Origin: Melastoma dodecandrum
Lineage: Eukaryota; Streptophyta; Magnoliopsida; Myrtales; Melastomataceae
NCBI GenBank assembly: GCA_029817715.1
Contig: JARUPY010000154.1
Span: 3,127,501 to 3,191,500 of the forward strand
Reading direction: 5' to 3'
DNA: 64,000 nucleotides
Shown here: positions 45,063 through 56,390 of the stretch, one piece after another
Layout: every line of letters begins with the position of its first letter
Position numbering within the stretch: the first letter of the stretch is position 1
Notes under the pieces: model-generated
What the model was told of the DNA's origin: nothing
Database searches by the model: none
The model's input: the letters and a program-made list of their open reading frames with translations, nothing else
Program-made: the position numbers and the translations under genes

Positions 45063-45347
45063 ATGGGGCAGAGCAACAAAAGCAACGTGGGAAGGAGGGC
45101 CGAGGAAGAAGCCACGCCACGGGCCGATGGGTTCCCGGTTCACAGCCAGGTGAGGAGGATCAAGGAGGAGTGCGAGGGGATGATCGACGTGCCGCCGTCA
45201 CCGCCACCGACGGCGACGATGCCCGGACAGGACGAGGCCATGAGACCCCCGTCGTCGAGGGGCGTCATGCGGCATCGGTCAAGGTCTCCCCTGGGGTTGT
45301 CTTCGTCCTCGTCCGCCTCCGGGAGGCCCATCTCGGTCGGCGACTAG
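45063..45347 (+). CDS. Small conserved plant protein of unknown function
   Basis: 94 residues, intronless, starting MGQSNKSNVGRRAEEEA. The N-terminal MG could be myristoylated. Conserved-looking blocks are DGFPVHSQVRRIKEE, and a C-terminal tail RHRSRSPLGL then RPISVGD. I recall small uncharacterised plant proteins (At5g16110/At3g02555 type) with the same Arg/Ser-Pro-Leu-Gly-Leu and Pro-Ile-Ser-Val-Gly ending. A good TATA box upstream and GC-rich coding sequence in an AT-rich setting support it as real. No function can be given. Confidence 0.78.
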   Translation: MGQSNKSNVGRRAEEEATPRADGFPVHSQVRRIKEECEGMIDVPPSPPPTATMPGQDEAMRPPSSRGVMRHRSRSPLGLSSSSSASGRPISVGD

Positions 45348-45631
45348 GGAAGGAAGAAAAGAGCTATTACAATGATAATGATGACAATAATAATAGTTCA
45401 TGGAAGAAGGTGGGAGATTTTATTGCTCTCCCTCTCCGCTTTTTCTTTTTTTTTTTTGTATAAAAATATGAGGTTTTGTTTTTTTTTTCTGTTGCCCGCC
45501 TGGTCGGAGTTTCGAAGCTAATGCAAGTTAGAAAAGGAAATGACCTTTTAAGCGAATCCAAGTCTCGTGTCCCGAGTTAAGATGATATAAGAAATGAAAT
45601 AGGTTAGTTTAAGTTAATGGTCTCCCTGCAA

Positions 45632-45726
45632 GGCCCAAATGGAATATCAAGGCCCGACCATATTCATGAAATTCTAATCGGGCCCTTGAGAAAACACTTC
45701 CCCAACAATATATAAGAAAACCCTAG
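45632..45726 (+). promoter_or_regulatory. Promoter-like block: site II, TATA and telo-box
   Basis: GGCCCA at 45632-45637 and GGGCCC near 45680 precede TATATAA at 45709-45715 and the telo-box AAACCCTAG at 45718-45726. This combination is typical of ribosomal-protein, snoRNA and translation-gene promoters. No coding gene or clear C/D or H/ACA RNA was found downstream up to 46,100. Confidence 0.4.
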
Positions 45727-46143
45727 TTGTAGTGACTTGTAGCTGGGGGATAAAAAAAAATAACATTCAATTTTGTCTCTTCTTATATATTTTCTTAGAG
45801 TTTTTGGGGACAAGTCGAATCTGACAACGTCAGATATAACAACCTACTTGCATGGTCATGTAAGAAAGCCAAAAAGAAAAAAAAAAAACATACGGGAAGC
45901 ACGTCGTTGTCGTCGCTGCCCATTGGTATTCTGTTGGGGTCCTAATCATAATCCAACACCTCAGAAGGATTCTTTCGTTTTTTTTTTTTCTCTCTTTTGG
46001 GTTCCTAATGGATGATACTAGGATCCCATCACGCAAAAAAGTGTTGGGGTCTTTCAGGATTTCAAAGATCAATTAAATATTGGTTGTCGGTAGGGGTTGG
46101 ATTAGGATTGGGATTGGGATTGATGGTCTGTCCCCAGTGGCTT

Positions 46144-46265
46144 TGAACAAAGGGTTTCATGGTTCCTGATCAAACCCTTTGTTCACCCTTTGAAATTGAA
46201 TGAAGGGTTTCATCCCACGTGACTTGTCTTTCTTGCGGAAGGATTTCATGGTTCCTGATCAAACC
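46144..46265. repeat. 13-bp inverted repeat with nested 22-bp direct repeat
   Basis: GAACAAAGGGTTT at 46144-46156 and its exact reverse complement at 46172-46184 could form a 13-bp stem with a 15-base loop. The 22-base word beginning tttcatggttcc at 46155-46176 recurs without change at 46244-46265. The pair lies about 600 bases beyond the glutamine synthetase stop. Confidence 0.7.
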
Positions 46266-46826
46266 TCGTGCTCGGGGGAGGTGAACAGAGAATTGACTGA
46301 CTGGTAGAAAGATAGATAGATAGAGATGGTTTCTAACATCCTAAGACATGAGTTGGGAGTGGTGACGATTTGTTTGGTATTGGTTTTGGCATGTGGCTCT
46401 AAATCAAAGAAAATGATCGATGCAGAGATTCAGATTCGGATGCGTATGTCTCAACTAACACTCTGAAACCAAACCAAACCAAACCACACCCACCACAACA
46501 ACATCAACACCCACCTCACACTAAGATATGAAAAATGTAGATAATGTTATACAAGATCGAATCACTTGATGTGAACCCAAATCGTTAATTATTCATGAAA
46601 AGTAACCCAAGTTTGGAGCTCGCCGTGTCAAGCTCTCACTCGACATTACACACCCAGATAGTTAAAAGAGACAACCTAAGCAAATCCACCAACAAGGACA
46701 ATAACAATGGTTCTTTTTGTTTCTTCCATTTTTTTTTCTTTTTTTTTTTTGGCATACCCAAATTTGCACTCCCCCCCAAGGACATAACCAGACCCGAGCG
46801 TTTCTTGCCGCGAGTCATAGGGTCCC

Positions 46827-48914
46827 CTAAGGCTTCCAGAGGATGGTGGTATCAGCAATCATGGAAGTGACGACGTAAGGGTCCATGTTCGAGGCGGGCC
46901 TACGGTCCTCAAAATACCCCTTACCTTCCTTCTCAGTGTCCCTACCCACACGGATGGACGCGCCGCGGTTCGCGACACCCCAGCAGAAGGTGTTGATGTC
47001 TGCGGTCTCGTGCCTGCCCGTGAGGCGACGCTCGTTGCCCTCCCCATAGGCAGCGATGTGCTCCTTGTGACGAAGGCCAAGCTTCTCGATCGCCTTCTTG
47101 ATGACCTCGTAACCACCATCATTCCTCATCGACTTTGTGCTGTAGTTGGTGTGGGCACCAGCACCGTTCCAGTCACCCTGTCCAGGAAAATCACACACTC
47201 TTGCAAATTTCCGCCTGGTGGATTGGATGTTTGGTTCACAGGGATTGTTAAATATTATTGATGTAAGGTATTAAGTGAACCTGGATGGGCTTGGGGTCAA
47301 AGGAGACAACAACTCCAGCAATCTCAGTGATCCTCTGCAGTTTAAGCAATTAATTAGCAATCAACTAATCACATTTAGATCAGAGAAGAAACGACGGATC
47401 AAATGGGGGGTTGTCTTATTTTCTTATGACAACTCACCTCCAAGACGTAACGTGCCACCCACAACTGATCACCGGCGCCAATGCCCGTAACCGGTCCAAC
47501 TTGGAATTCCCACTAGGAAAACACACGCAAAAATGAATGTTCAGAGTTGATTTTAGCACACGGGACATCGCAGAAATAGATCGTGAAGTACCTGGCCAGG
47601 CATGACTTCACCATTGATGCCGCTGATGTTTATCCCAGCATAGACGCAGGCCTTGTAGTGGGAATCAACAATGTCCCTCCCAAATGCCTTGTCAGCCCCA
47701 ATCCCACAATAGTATGGCCCCTAATCATCATGACATCTCGGGAAATCAATCTTAGCAACACAGAGGAATGGCCAAAGAGATTAATTATGATGATGATGTT
47801 TATGATGATAATGGGGTGGGGTTCAACCTGGGGTCCAGGGTAGCCACCAACAGGCCACCCAATTGGCCATTTGACGTCCTTCTGCAACAAGGTGTACTCC
47901 TGCTCAATTCCGTACCTATCACCCACCCCACATCCACAGAACCCCAGTTTTACCGACCCATTTTTCCCAGAAACACCAGAAAGCTCGAGAAACATGGCAT
48001 GAAATGTCCTTATATTTTACCAGGGCTCCTCAGCAACAACATCAGGGTGGCTGAAGATCTTGGCAGCAGCAGCCCTCTTGTTTGTCGGGATGGGCTCTCC
48101 AGCAGGGGTATATGCATCACACATCACCTAAAAGCCAAAATGAGCAACAATTCATTCGTACCCAATGAGAAAAGAAATTATTTAATCCTTTGACTACATC
48201 TGACCTCAAGCAAGCAATTATGTCCACCTAACCCATGATTTTTTTTTAAATAAATAAATACAAACATGGTATGGTTCAACTGAGAACTTACCAGGATGTT
48301 GTTTCCCCTCCTGAAAGGATCCTTGAAAATTGCCTGGGGGCTACCATAACACGCCATAAAACACGAGAATAAGAACACCCGCTTATCAGAATCAGAATCA
48401 GAATAAGGCCACCCATAACTCGGATAAAAACAAGTTCAAAGGTTCTCTTTTTTCAAACAAGCAGGGGCCAGAAAACCACAAGAGGAGGATAGATCATAAT
48501 CATACTAGAGGATGACTTCGCTGTCCTCGCCGGGGGCTTGACCCGTGCTCGAACCGTCGTAGTTCCACTTGGGCAACTTCGCGGGATCACTCACCGGCCC
48601 AGACAGAGTCTACAAAACCATGACCATGAACGAAGACAGCAAAAAGATCAAAACTTTAAGCGAAAAACCCACACCCAAGAACCAGAACCCGACTAGAAGG
48701 CAGGATCATCATTACCCTGGCCTTGCTCCTCAGGTCCATGCCCGATCCGCCGATCCTGAGAACAGAGGAACATCGGGTGAGAAAACACGACGCCCAGAAA
48801 ACGTAGGGGGAAGAAGGAAAGTTTCGAGATCTTGGGGTACCATATGTACTCGGCGATGATCTTCTGGGTGGTCTCGGAGAGGTTGAAGTTGATAAGATCG
48901 GAGAGGAGAGCCAT
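46827..48914 (-). CDS. GLN1: Cytosolic glutamine synthetase (GS1)
   Basis: Makes glutamine from glutamate, ammonia and ATP. About ten exons; clear ones include 48841-48914, 48716-48755, 48506-48609, 48292-48340, 48021-48127, a group between 47277 and 47917, and the last, 46827-47177. The protein starts [20 protein letters not shown] and ends TTILWKP without a plastid extension, so it is the cytosolic form of about 356 residues. Catalytic and signature regions are all visible: [59 protein letters not shown], and the glutamate flap region with [14 protein letters not shown]. The frame is uninterrupted. In Arabidopsis GLN1;3 (At3g17820) lies beside PYD1, as it nearly does here. Confidence 0.96.
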
Positions 48915-50283
48915 GTCGTCCCCTGTCTGAAGGAATGGGAGAAGGAAGTAAAGGGAAGAAGAAGAAGAAGAAGAAGATGTAATAAAGGGATAGATGGTGG
49001 GTGGGGGGTGGGGCGAAACAGCAACAAGCAGTCACTGGTTGTCGTTTGTAGCAGTAGTAGAAGAGAAGGAAGAAGCGATCGACCAATCTCCGGTCAAACA
49101 AATCCGTGGGAGGCGGAGGTGGGAGGGGAGGAGAGGATCAGTGTTTTTCTACAAGGCAAGTTGGACATAACTTTTCGTACCCTTTTTAACTTGTTTCTGA
49201 CCGCCCCAAAATTTTGTCTACAATAATAAAAAATTATAATATTTCCTTTTTATTTTCACGGGACACGAATATTATCCATACCCACTTTGTCATTTGATTT
49301 TCCCACCCCGTTACGTTTGCTCCAATCTAAACGGATCACCACTAATTTCTTTCTTTTTTTCCCATATTCAAGCAAATTGCATTAAAAAAAAAAACACAAA
49401 CATGATAATAGACTTAATAAGGGCAAGTAATGAAAAAATGGGAAATAGTTGAAGGAGACAGCTGTTGTGGTAATGGATTAGCTCTGTGAATGCCGATGAC
49501 TAAAATAGTAAATAATTAAACCCAACCAGAGAGAAAAGGAGGGAGAAGAATCTACCCATAAAATGTGAGTTGATTCTTTTTACCTTTATTAGTTAGAGAT
49601 TTAGCACACGAATCCCGGGTGTATCTCTACCGACTCGGCATATTTTTAGGATGGATATGCTCGTAGTAGTAGTATGTAAAATAAGAAGGTAGACTTTTTT
49701 TTGGGGGGGGAATTAAATAAAAAAATGTCAGAATTCATAGGACAAGAATTAAATTAATGGGATCACAATTATACATGTGTTGGAGTTGAGGAGTAGGTGA
49801 ATGTGGAAGGTGATGAGGAGGAGGATGTTGAGGTCATAAAAAAGAAGAGATAATGGAATGAATCTTTTAAGGGAAGAGTTGGGACATTGTATTCAAAGGA
49901 AAGAAAAAAGAAAGGGGAAGGAATTGTCAATTGGGAGACCCCTCAAATGTCCTCGTCGTCCTCATTGCTTTTTAACATTTTTCAGACAAAAGTTGAAATA
50001 ATGTTTTCGTTTTATTTTGGATGCCTTTTGCCTTCTTTATGTTTGTGGGAGGAAATAACCAGTACGGACTGCACCGCACGGCACCGCACTGCGCATTCAC
50101 AAACCTCCCAACAACCAACCTTTGTCGTCTTCTACCCCTTGTGAAGATAATAATTAAAGCTTTTTGTTAAGTATTGCTTTATTGCTACTTCTTTGTAACT
50201 TGTGTTTTTATATTAAATATATTTCGTAATTGATTTTTTTAATATTTTATATATTTATATATTTTAACCAAAGTGATTGAATT

Positions 50284-50589
50284 TGGGTGAAAACGAGCGG
50301 CGTCCAAATCGAATACCCCAGGCTACTCGATTAGGAATAGTCCGAGCTCGAGCTTGGCTCGAAGTCAATCAAGCTCAAATAATTGGAGCTCGAGCTCGGC
50401 TTGATCTAATTATGGAGAGTTCGAGCTCGGCGAGAAAGACTCGATTATAGGCTCGATTTTATAATATAAGGCGAGCTACTCGCGAACTATTGAGTTATAA
50501 GTGTTTCAGTTCGAATTCGGCTCGTTTCGTTAACGAACCGGCTCAAACTCGATTAAAATCAAACTCGAACCGAATTTTTTTTCACCCAT
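50284..50589. mobile_element. Candidate small non-autonomous element rich in GAGCTCG words
   Basis: Starts with TGGGTGAAAA and ends with the exact inverse TTTTCACCCA, a 10-bp terminal inverted repeat around about 305 bases. Inside, words such as GAGCTCGAGCT, GGCTCGA and ACTCGATTA recur in both directions. No coding capacity. No convincing target-site duplication is seen, so the transposon type is open. Confidence 0.45.
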
Positions 50590-51457
50590 AAGTTGAATAC
50601 ACTTGGAGATGAAAAATCGGGGAAGACTTTGTGGTGGGATGTTGTGTCAAATTGTCAATCCCATCCTCCTTCCTTCCTACCAAACCCCCCAAAAAATAAT
50701 TACTGCTCATCTTCTTCTTGTTCTTCCATTACATTCGTTCGTGAGATTTATTTTATGGAAAATATCCCAATTATTTTTTCTAAACTTTAGGAAAAAAAGG
50801 CGAGGAGTTCTTTTCTTTTTGGGGGGGGGGGGTGTTGGATGGGAATGCGAGAGAGCGTGGCTCTTATTGGCTCCCATGACTTGGCATCCTCTATCCATGG
50901 CGACAAAATCGACCCATGGGACGACAACCTTTTCCTTGTCCTTCTTTTTTTCCTGTTGGCATTATCGAATCTAAGTTTCCTTGTTCGAAACATAAGTTAA
51001 ATCGCATTGCTTTTGCATAGGCATTGTTGGACTGCAGCTCACAAGGAAAATGAAGCTTCTTCGATCGGAATGATTGATCGATGACAACTATGTCTGTGCG
51101 GAGAAAATCACCCGGATGGATGGTATGGATGATCCCCCAAGTTAAATAAATAAATTATTAGGATTGTGATTAGTTTAATCGGGATGGACAAGGTCATTTG
51201 GGTGGGCTTGTCGTTTGTCTGTCGCCTAATCATATGGACCAAAAGAAATACGAATAGGGCGCGTTTCTTTCCTGCAAACTTTTCAATTTTCAGTTTTCTG
51301 TTTATAAAAATATATGGAAAAATTATATTTTTAAATTTTTCGATTCTAAAAATTTACAAACCCCCACCCACCCACCCCCCAGCCCAGTCGCCACTTGTCT
51401 CACCCTCGCTTTGGGAGACTCTCCCGGCCCAGTCGCAAATTCAGGAGGGAGCAGCCC

Positions 51458-52045
51458 CTACGCCATCCGACCACCTCCCACTCTTCCCGCCCCCGCACTC
51501 GCCTCTAAGCCCAGCTCACCCTTCCTCGGTGGTGGGACTATTTCAGGTGTTGTCGTTTCTCTTCTCCATGTCGGTGGGGGAATATATTCGGAATGTCGTG
51601 GTTTCTCGATAGAACCAACGAATTCATTTTCTACGAGTCTGACGAATTCTTCCCTTTTTCGGAATGGAGGCTGGTATGTTGCATGATGGTGGCTTTGTTG
51701 CACTACTCTCTTGTCCTCGTTTATCAAAAGTGACGGATTGTTGTACGTTGTCCTCCCAGGGCTGGTGAAGATAGGGACATTCTTAGTATCAATCTTCATT
51801 TTTCCTTCAGCGATTACCGCTCTGTGTGAGTAGTAATCATGTTGAGGTCCGGTTGCTGATTCGACCCTTCTGTTTATGGGGCTGCCTGACGGTACCCCTG
51901 ACACAGCCCCAAGGTTTTGAAAACTCATCGGAGTTGTTGTCTCCGGTATTGTTTGGATTACCACCAGATCGAGTCCTTGGCATTGTGTTAGCCTAGTTCC
52001 TCCCCTCCCAGTGTGGTCCCCTAAACAGACCCTAAGCGGAAGCAC
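51458..52045 (-). CDS. Unrecognised 195-codon open frame
   Basis: Uninterrupted frame, Pro/Arg/Thr-rich, with peptide words such as TIPETTTPMSFQNLGAVSG and PPPTWRRETTTPEIVPPPRK. The local GC content is higher than in its surroundings. No splice partners, promoter or family are apparent. It may be a relic of a repeat or a chance frame in GC-rich DNA. Confidence 0.2.
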   Translation of the reverse strand: MLPLRVCLGDHTGRGGTRLTQCQGLDLVVIQTIPETTTPMSFQNLGAVSGVPSGSPINRRVESATGPQHDYYSHRAVIAEGKMKIDTKNVPIFTSPGRTTYNNPSLLINEDKRVVQQSHHHATYQPPFRKREEFVRLVENEFVGSIEKPRHSEYIPPPTWRRETTTPEIVPPPRKGELGLEASAGAGRVGGGRMA

Positions 52046-53847
52046 TTACGGATGCCATCGACGATGCCTTCGAGAGTGAGCAAAGACGCAGGAGCACAAA
52101 GAGAGCTTGAACGCTAGAATGCTTGAAATGATAATACATTGACAATATATGTCCGTCTGTAGAGAGGCGTTGATGTGTGTAAAATGCCTAAGATTAACTA
52201 TTTCTACTAAGCTATGTATTTACGGTAATGTAATATTGCACATCTATTAAGCTTCCTTTATTGCCAGTGAAATATCTTCTTTCCATATGAGCAAAATTGA
52301 CAGCAATCTCCTTTCGAATCCTGAAATCTTCTGGAGTCTTCCTTAATAGCTGACTGATCGATCGTGTCGCCCATTGGTCTTCGCCGTAGAGTTTCCTCGC
52401 TCGCCCAGTCTAACCGTCGCTTGCTGCTTCGCTGACCTGTTCCCCGTCGCTTGGTGATCCCTTCGCCCAACAAGCCTTCGCCTGGTGTATATCCGTGGTC
52501 ACCTCCTTACTGGATTTCCATCATTGGGCCTGCGTTCTGGACCGACGATCTACAAATAGGACTGAGATCTGTGACCCAGAATTTTTATTGCTAAACACCC
52601 GGCCTACCCGCCCCCACGCACTTAGAACCTCACTCAGCCTATGCCCCCCGAGCCACTTCAGTCAGCGGCCACCTACCCACGTCCTCAAGCTCCCCTCTTG
52701 TCCTTTCCGTCGATTCTTCTTCTCCCACCAAACACTTTTTTTATTTTCTTAAAAATAGAAAGGGAAGAAAATTTTCATAAACCAAACGAGACCTAAGAAC
52801 TTCATTGTTTCTATCTCAAGTCATCCACGGGCTCTGCCAAACGGGCCACGAGTTGAGTTGACATTATTGGGCTTGAATACGTTGTTCAGGCACAATTTCC
52901 GACACGCGTCGCCCCTCGCTATTCTTTTCTGGCCCATTTAGGTTTCAGAATTGTGTGTGTGTGTGTGTTTTTTTTTTAGCAAGACAAAGGCCGAGTTCTT
53001 ACCCAGAGGAGGAGGAACAGAACAGTCTTGGTAAAAAAAAACCAAAAAAAGGGGACTGCAGCTCAACTCCCCCTCCATGTGAAAAAAGAAAAAGGAGAAA
53101 GAGTGAATTTTACGTTGTTGTTTAGGGACATGGAGAATGAACAGTGGCTGCAACAACACATGACGAACCACTCCGAATAGTGATCGATTTGGAAGCAAAC
53201 CCCGGGTAAGGGAAAGATGGAGTTATCCCCTCCCCCCGGGCCTTTTGATGGAGACAGGATAATGCTTTGCCCCTGATATGAGATCAGGAGGGAGTGTTGG
53301 GAGGGGGGACACACAAGTGTTGCTGTTATGTACCATCAACTCAACCCCCTCTCTCTCTCTCTCCTTCCCCCTCTCTGTTACCATCGACCAGTTGCTTTCA
53401 CCTCACCATTTCCCAAAGGACAAGAAATATATGCAAAGATCAATCGGGGATGTGAAAAGGAAAAGGGATATCCACCCCCCAAACACCGACACCACACACC
53501 TGCGAACCAAGCATCATTCCACTCCATATCAGATGAAAAAATAAAAAACTTGCATGACAAAGTGTGATGTAGCCCAAGAACTACATGTGACTGACCCCAC
53601 CCCTCACCCACTTCATCCAAAAGGGAGAAGGGTCTGTTGCGGAGTGGTGGTTTGCTGCTACTGTTTTGAACATTTCCCACCCCCCACTACAAAAACGGGT
53701 GTTGGGGGAGGGGGGTGGCCACCCTGAAACCTCCTCACACAACCAAAGCTAAAAAAAACTACACCCATGCAGGAGAATAATCACAAGGAACTCCACCAAG
53801 AGTAGTAATACAACAGGTGTTGGGTCCCCTGGAAAAGAAAACAAACT

Positions 53848-55948
53848 ATGTTGGCGCAATACGATGGGGATGGGGCGGGAATAGATGAAGCTAGCGGCGA
53901 GGAAGTTAAGTGCAGGGATGGGATTGCGGAGGGGAGATTGATGGAAGAAGAAATTGGGCAAGGAGGAGGAGAAGAAGCAGAAGTAGATGATGATGGTGGT
54001 GGTGGTGGTGCAGGGGAGAACGATGCGCTGAAGAGGAGGATTTCATCGCACCCTCTGTATAACAAGCTGGTCGAAATCCATCTCGACTGTTTGAAGGTAA
54101 GCCTGAGAGTCTCTTGCATCGTTCTCTTGTCTGCAGCATCTGTGCTGGAAGAATGCTTAGCTCGTCGAAACCTCTGCGGGCAACAATGCAATGTCTTCAG
54201 CTCTGTGATGCATTCGTTTGCGATACATTTCGTGTTTAGAAAATGTTGCCATGTAACTCTGCGATACCGGCCATGTAGAAAATACCACACTCTTTGCATA
54301 AGAATCTCTACGAATAACATAAATCCCCGCTTGAACTCTGATAATCTCTCTTCTTTGGTTTTGTAATTCCTCTACAGGTTAGCGGAGTTGCCAGCCTGGA
54401 TACTACTTTCCAGATCACAACACCGAAACAGCTGCATCAGAGTGAACCGGACCAAACCTTCCCCGACCATTTCTCCGATCTCGACAAGTTCATGGTACGG
54501 CTCACATAAAACACGGCTTTCTTACAGCGTGTCATCGCACCAAAACAACTCATAATGAAATAGTTGGCGGTCCACATTACTCCATCATTTTACTGCTAGT
54601 TTTCTGGCATCCCTAACAAAGCAAAAGATAAAGGATGGGCATTCCTCTGAAGGCTTTCTAGAATTGATAGAAGCATTAGGGGGCCAGTGGGAAGTATTGT
54701 CTTAACTTTGACAGGCCAATACGAAAAATCTCAATAGAGAAGAGAGATATAGTTCACTGTGCCCAGAAAAAAGAAAAGAAAGAAAGTGAGTGGCGTTCCA
54801 CCAAAGATGGACTAGATTTGACCCATCTTTTTATATATATTTTTTATTTTATTTGTTCTTGCTAGGCCTTTTTGGGAGCGTCTAAGATCTGAGACCACTA
54901 AAAGTAGCATCTTTTTGAAAGAGACAATACTAGAATTACCATATAAAGAGGGGACATCACCTGGGATAGTTGCCTGGCAGTCAATCTGTTCATCTTTTTC
55001 AGGACCAATGTAGAGGGAGGAAAGAAAAAGACATTATCTACCAATGAGTTAGTGCATGTGTATAGAGGGAGGGGGGGTTACTCACATGCAATGATTGATG
55101 CATGCCCTGCTACACTGAGGTGGTGGTCACTCCTGGCATCCCCCCCCCACAAGCTTCTACCTTGGGTTAAAACCTGCAGTAAACAAGTCATCTGTAGAAT
55201 ATCTACCAGCTGGATACCATTCTGATAGGCTCAAGACTCGAACAAAAAATGTTCAAAAATGGATCATCCTCATGCTTGTTTAAGCACTGGAGGAACCCTT
55301 CTTTTCTTTTCCACTAAGAACACATCTGCTCTCATGCTCATTGCTCACGTTCTCTAAATCAGATGTTTCGAGTTATTTCTCCTTTGCCTCTTTTTTTCCT
55401 TTTTCCTGAAAAAGTTCTGCACTTTCCGTACAAGGCTGATCATTCCTAATGCAACTCTTTCTTTTCTTTTCTTTCCCTTTATCCAAGATTGAATGCATAA
55501 AATCAACCGGGCCACCGGATCTTGGTGACGAAAAATGAAAACAAAGGAAAACTCCAAAAGCATCAGAATGAACAGCACGAGTTTCTTGGTTTCCCAGAAA
55601 GTAACCACCACAAGATTAGGAAGTGATAACATAGAATTCCTTTTCTTAATTAGTCGGATCTATTCTAGTGCAAGCGAAAGAGCTGGACCGGTCGCAAATC
55701 ACACGTGGCAGAGAAGAAAAGTGGGCAGTCAGATAACGTGACTTGGGATCCTCCTAAGAGATTCTTGCATTTGTGATTGACAGGAAGCATATTGCTTAGC
55801 CTTAAGCCAGCTGAGGGAGGCTATGGAAGAACCGCAGGAGGAAACCGTGACCTTCATCGACGATATGCATTCCCAGCTTCAGGAGATCATTGCCACTCAG
55901 CCCGAAGAACAACCTCAAGCATCCCCATCTCCTTTTTCTGGTGAGTAA
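53848..55948 (+). CDS. KNATM: KNOX-domain protein without homeodomain (KNATM-like)
   Basis: Three exons (53848-54096, 54378-54494, 55784-55948) are in phase and give 176 residues. An acidic, glycine-rich N-terminus precedes the KNOX1 half (ALKRRISSHPLYNKLVEIHL) and the KNOX2 half (LDKFMEAYCLALSQLREAME, TVTFIDDMHSQLQEI). The frame ends at a stop nine residues past QASPSP, and no homeodomain sequence occurs in the next kilobase before the PYD1 3' end. MEINOX-only proteins of the KNATM type bind BELL and KNOX partners and act as modulators in leaf and meristem patterning. The second intron is long (1.29 kb), a feature of KNOX genes, where introns often carry control sites. A truncated KNAT7-like gene is the main alternative. 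Confidence 0.82.
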
Positions 55949-56390
55949 ACTAAACTGAGGGGAAAAGTCCCCTTTTCATTTACTTCAGTTAATTGTTCAA
56001 CAGTTCCCCTGAACTACACTAAAATCTCTAAGGGAAGCAAGCTTCTAACATGAGGAGAGATCCCCCTTTCGAGGACAGGCGCTTTGCTGTTTAAGAGTAT
56101 AGTTTGTAGCTTTAGTTACCCAAGTGCCTGCATGGCTGGCTGTGTAACGACACATGGTTTTCATCCCTTCCCTCGTCCTCTATGTTCGAAATCCTGCTTA
56201 AATATCAATATGCTTGAGTTTATCCATTTTAAGACTTCACTGGACTGAGTAAAGGAAACGACACCATCCATTTACAACACAGGTAAATTAGAGTCGAAGA
56301 ACGCAGTGGATCAGCTAGGTTTAAATGAGGAGACACAGAGCAATTTATTCATTCGAAATGGCAAAGGATGGGCTTACTTAAATCTATAGT
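55949..56390. other. Convergent 3' region between KNATM and PYD1
   Basis: Probable 3' UTRs only; no homeodomain-coding exon found on the plus strand. Confidence 0.55.

Larger units (their letters stand above)
45348..46826. other. Intergenic between small gene and glutamine synthetase
   Basis: Contains the promoter-like block at 45,632-45,726 and the hairpin with direct repeats at 46,144-46,265, listed separately, plus several T-runs. The 3' UTR of glutamine synthetase probably occupies the right end. Confidence 0.45.
48915..53847. other. Long intergenic region with repeats, no firm gene
   Basis: About 4.9 kb. Near 48,955-48,978 is a GAAGAA repeat in the probable GS1 5' UTR. AT-rich DNA follows, with T-run/G-run blocks at about 49,692 and 50,813, a candidate small transposable element at 50,284-50,589, an unrecognised 195-codon frame at 51,458-52,045, a GT repeat near 52,956-52,968, and a CT repeat near 53,350. 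The 52.1-52.5 kb part has the look of degraded repeat DNA, but I cannot name it. Confidence 0.4.

Noticed and set aside
52050..52560. Degraded LTR-like sequence
   Set aside because: The texture resembles repeat DNA, but no ends, primer site or coding remnant could be shown.
53781..54320. 179-codon minus-strand frame over KNATM exon 1
   Set aside because: Ser/Pro and His runs are the reverse reading of acidic and Gly repeats in the real exon.
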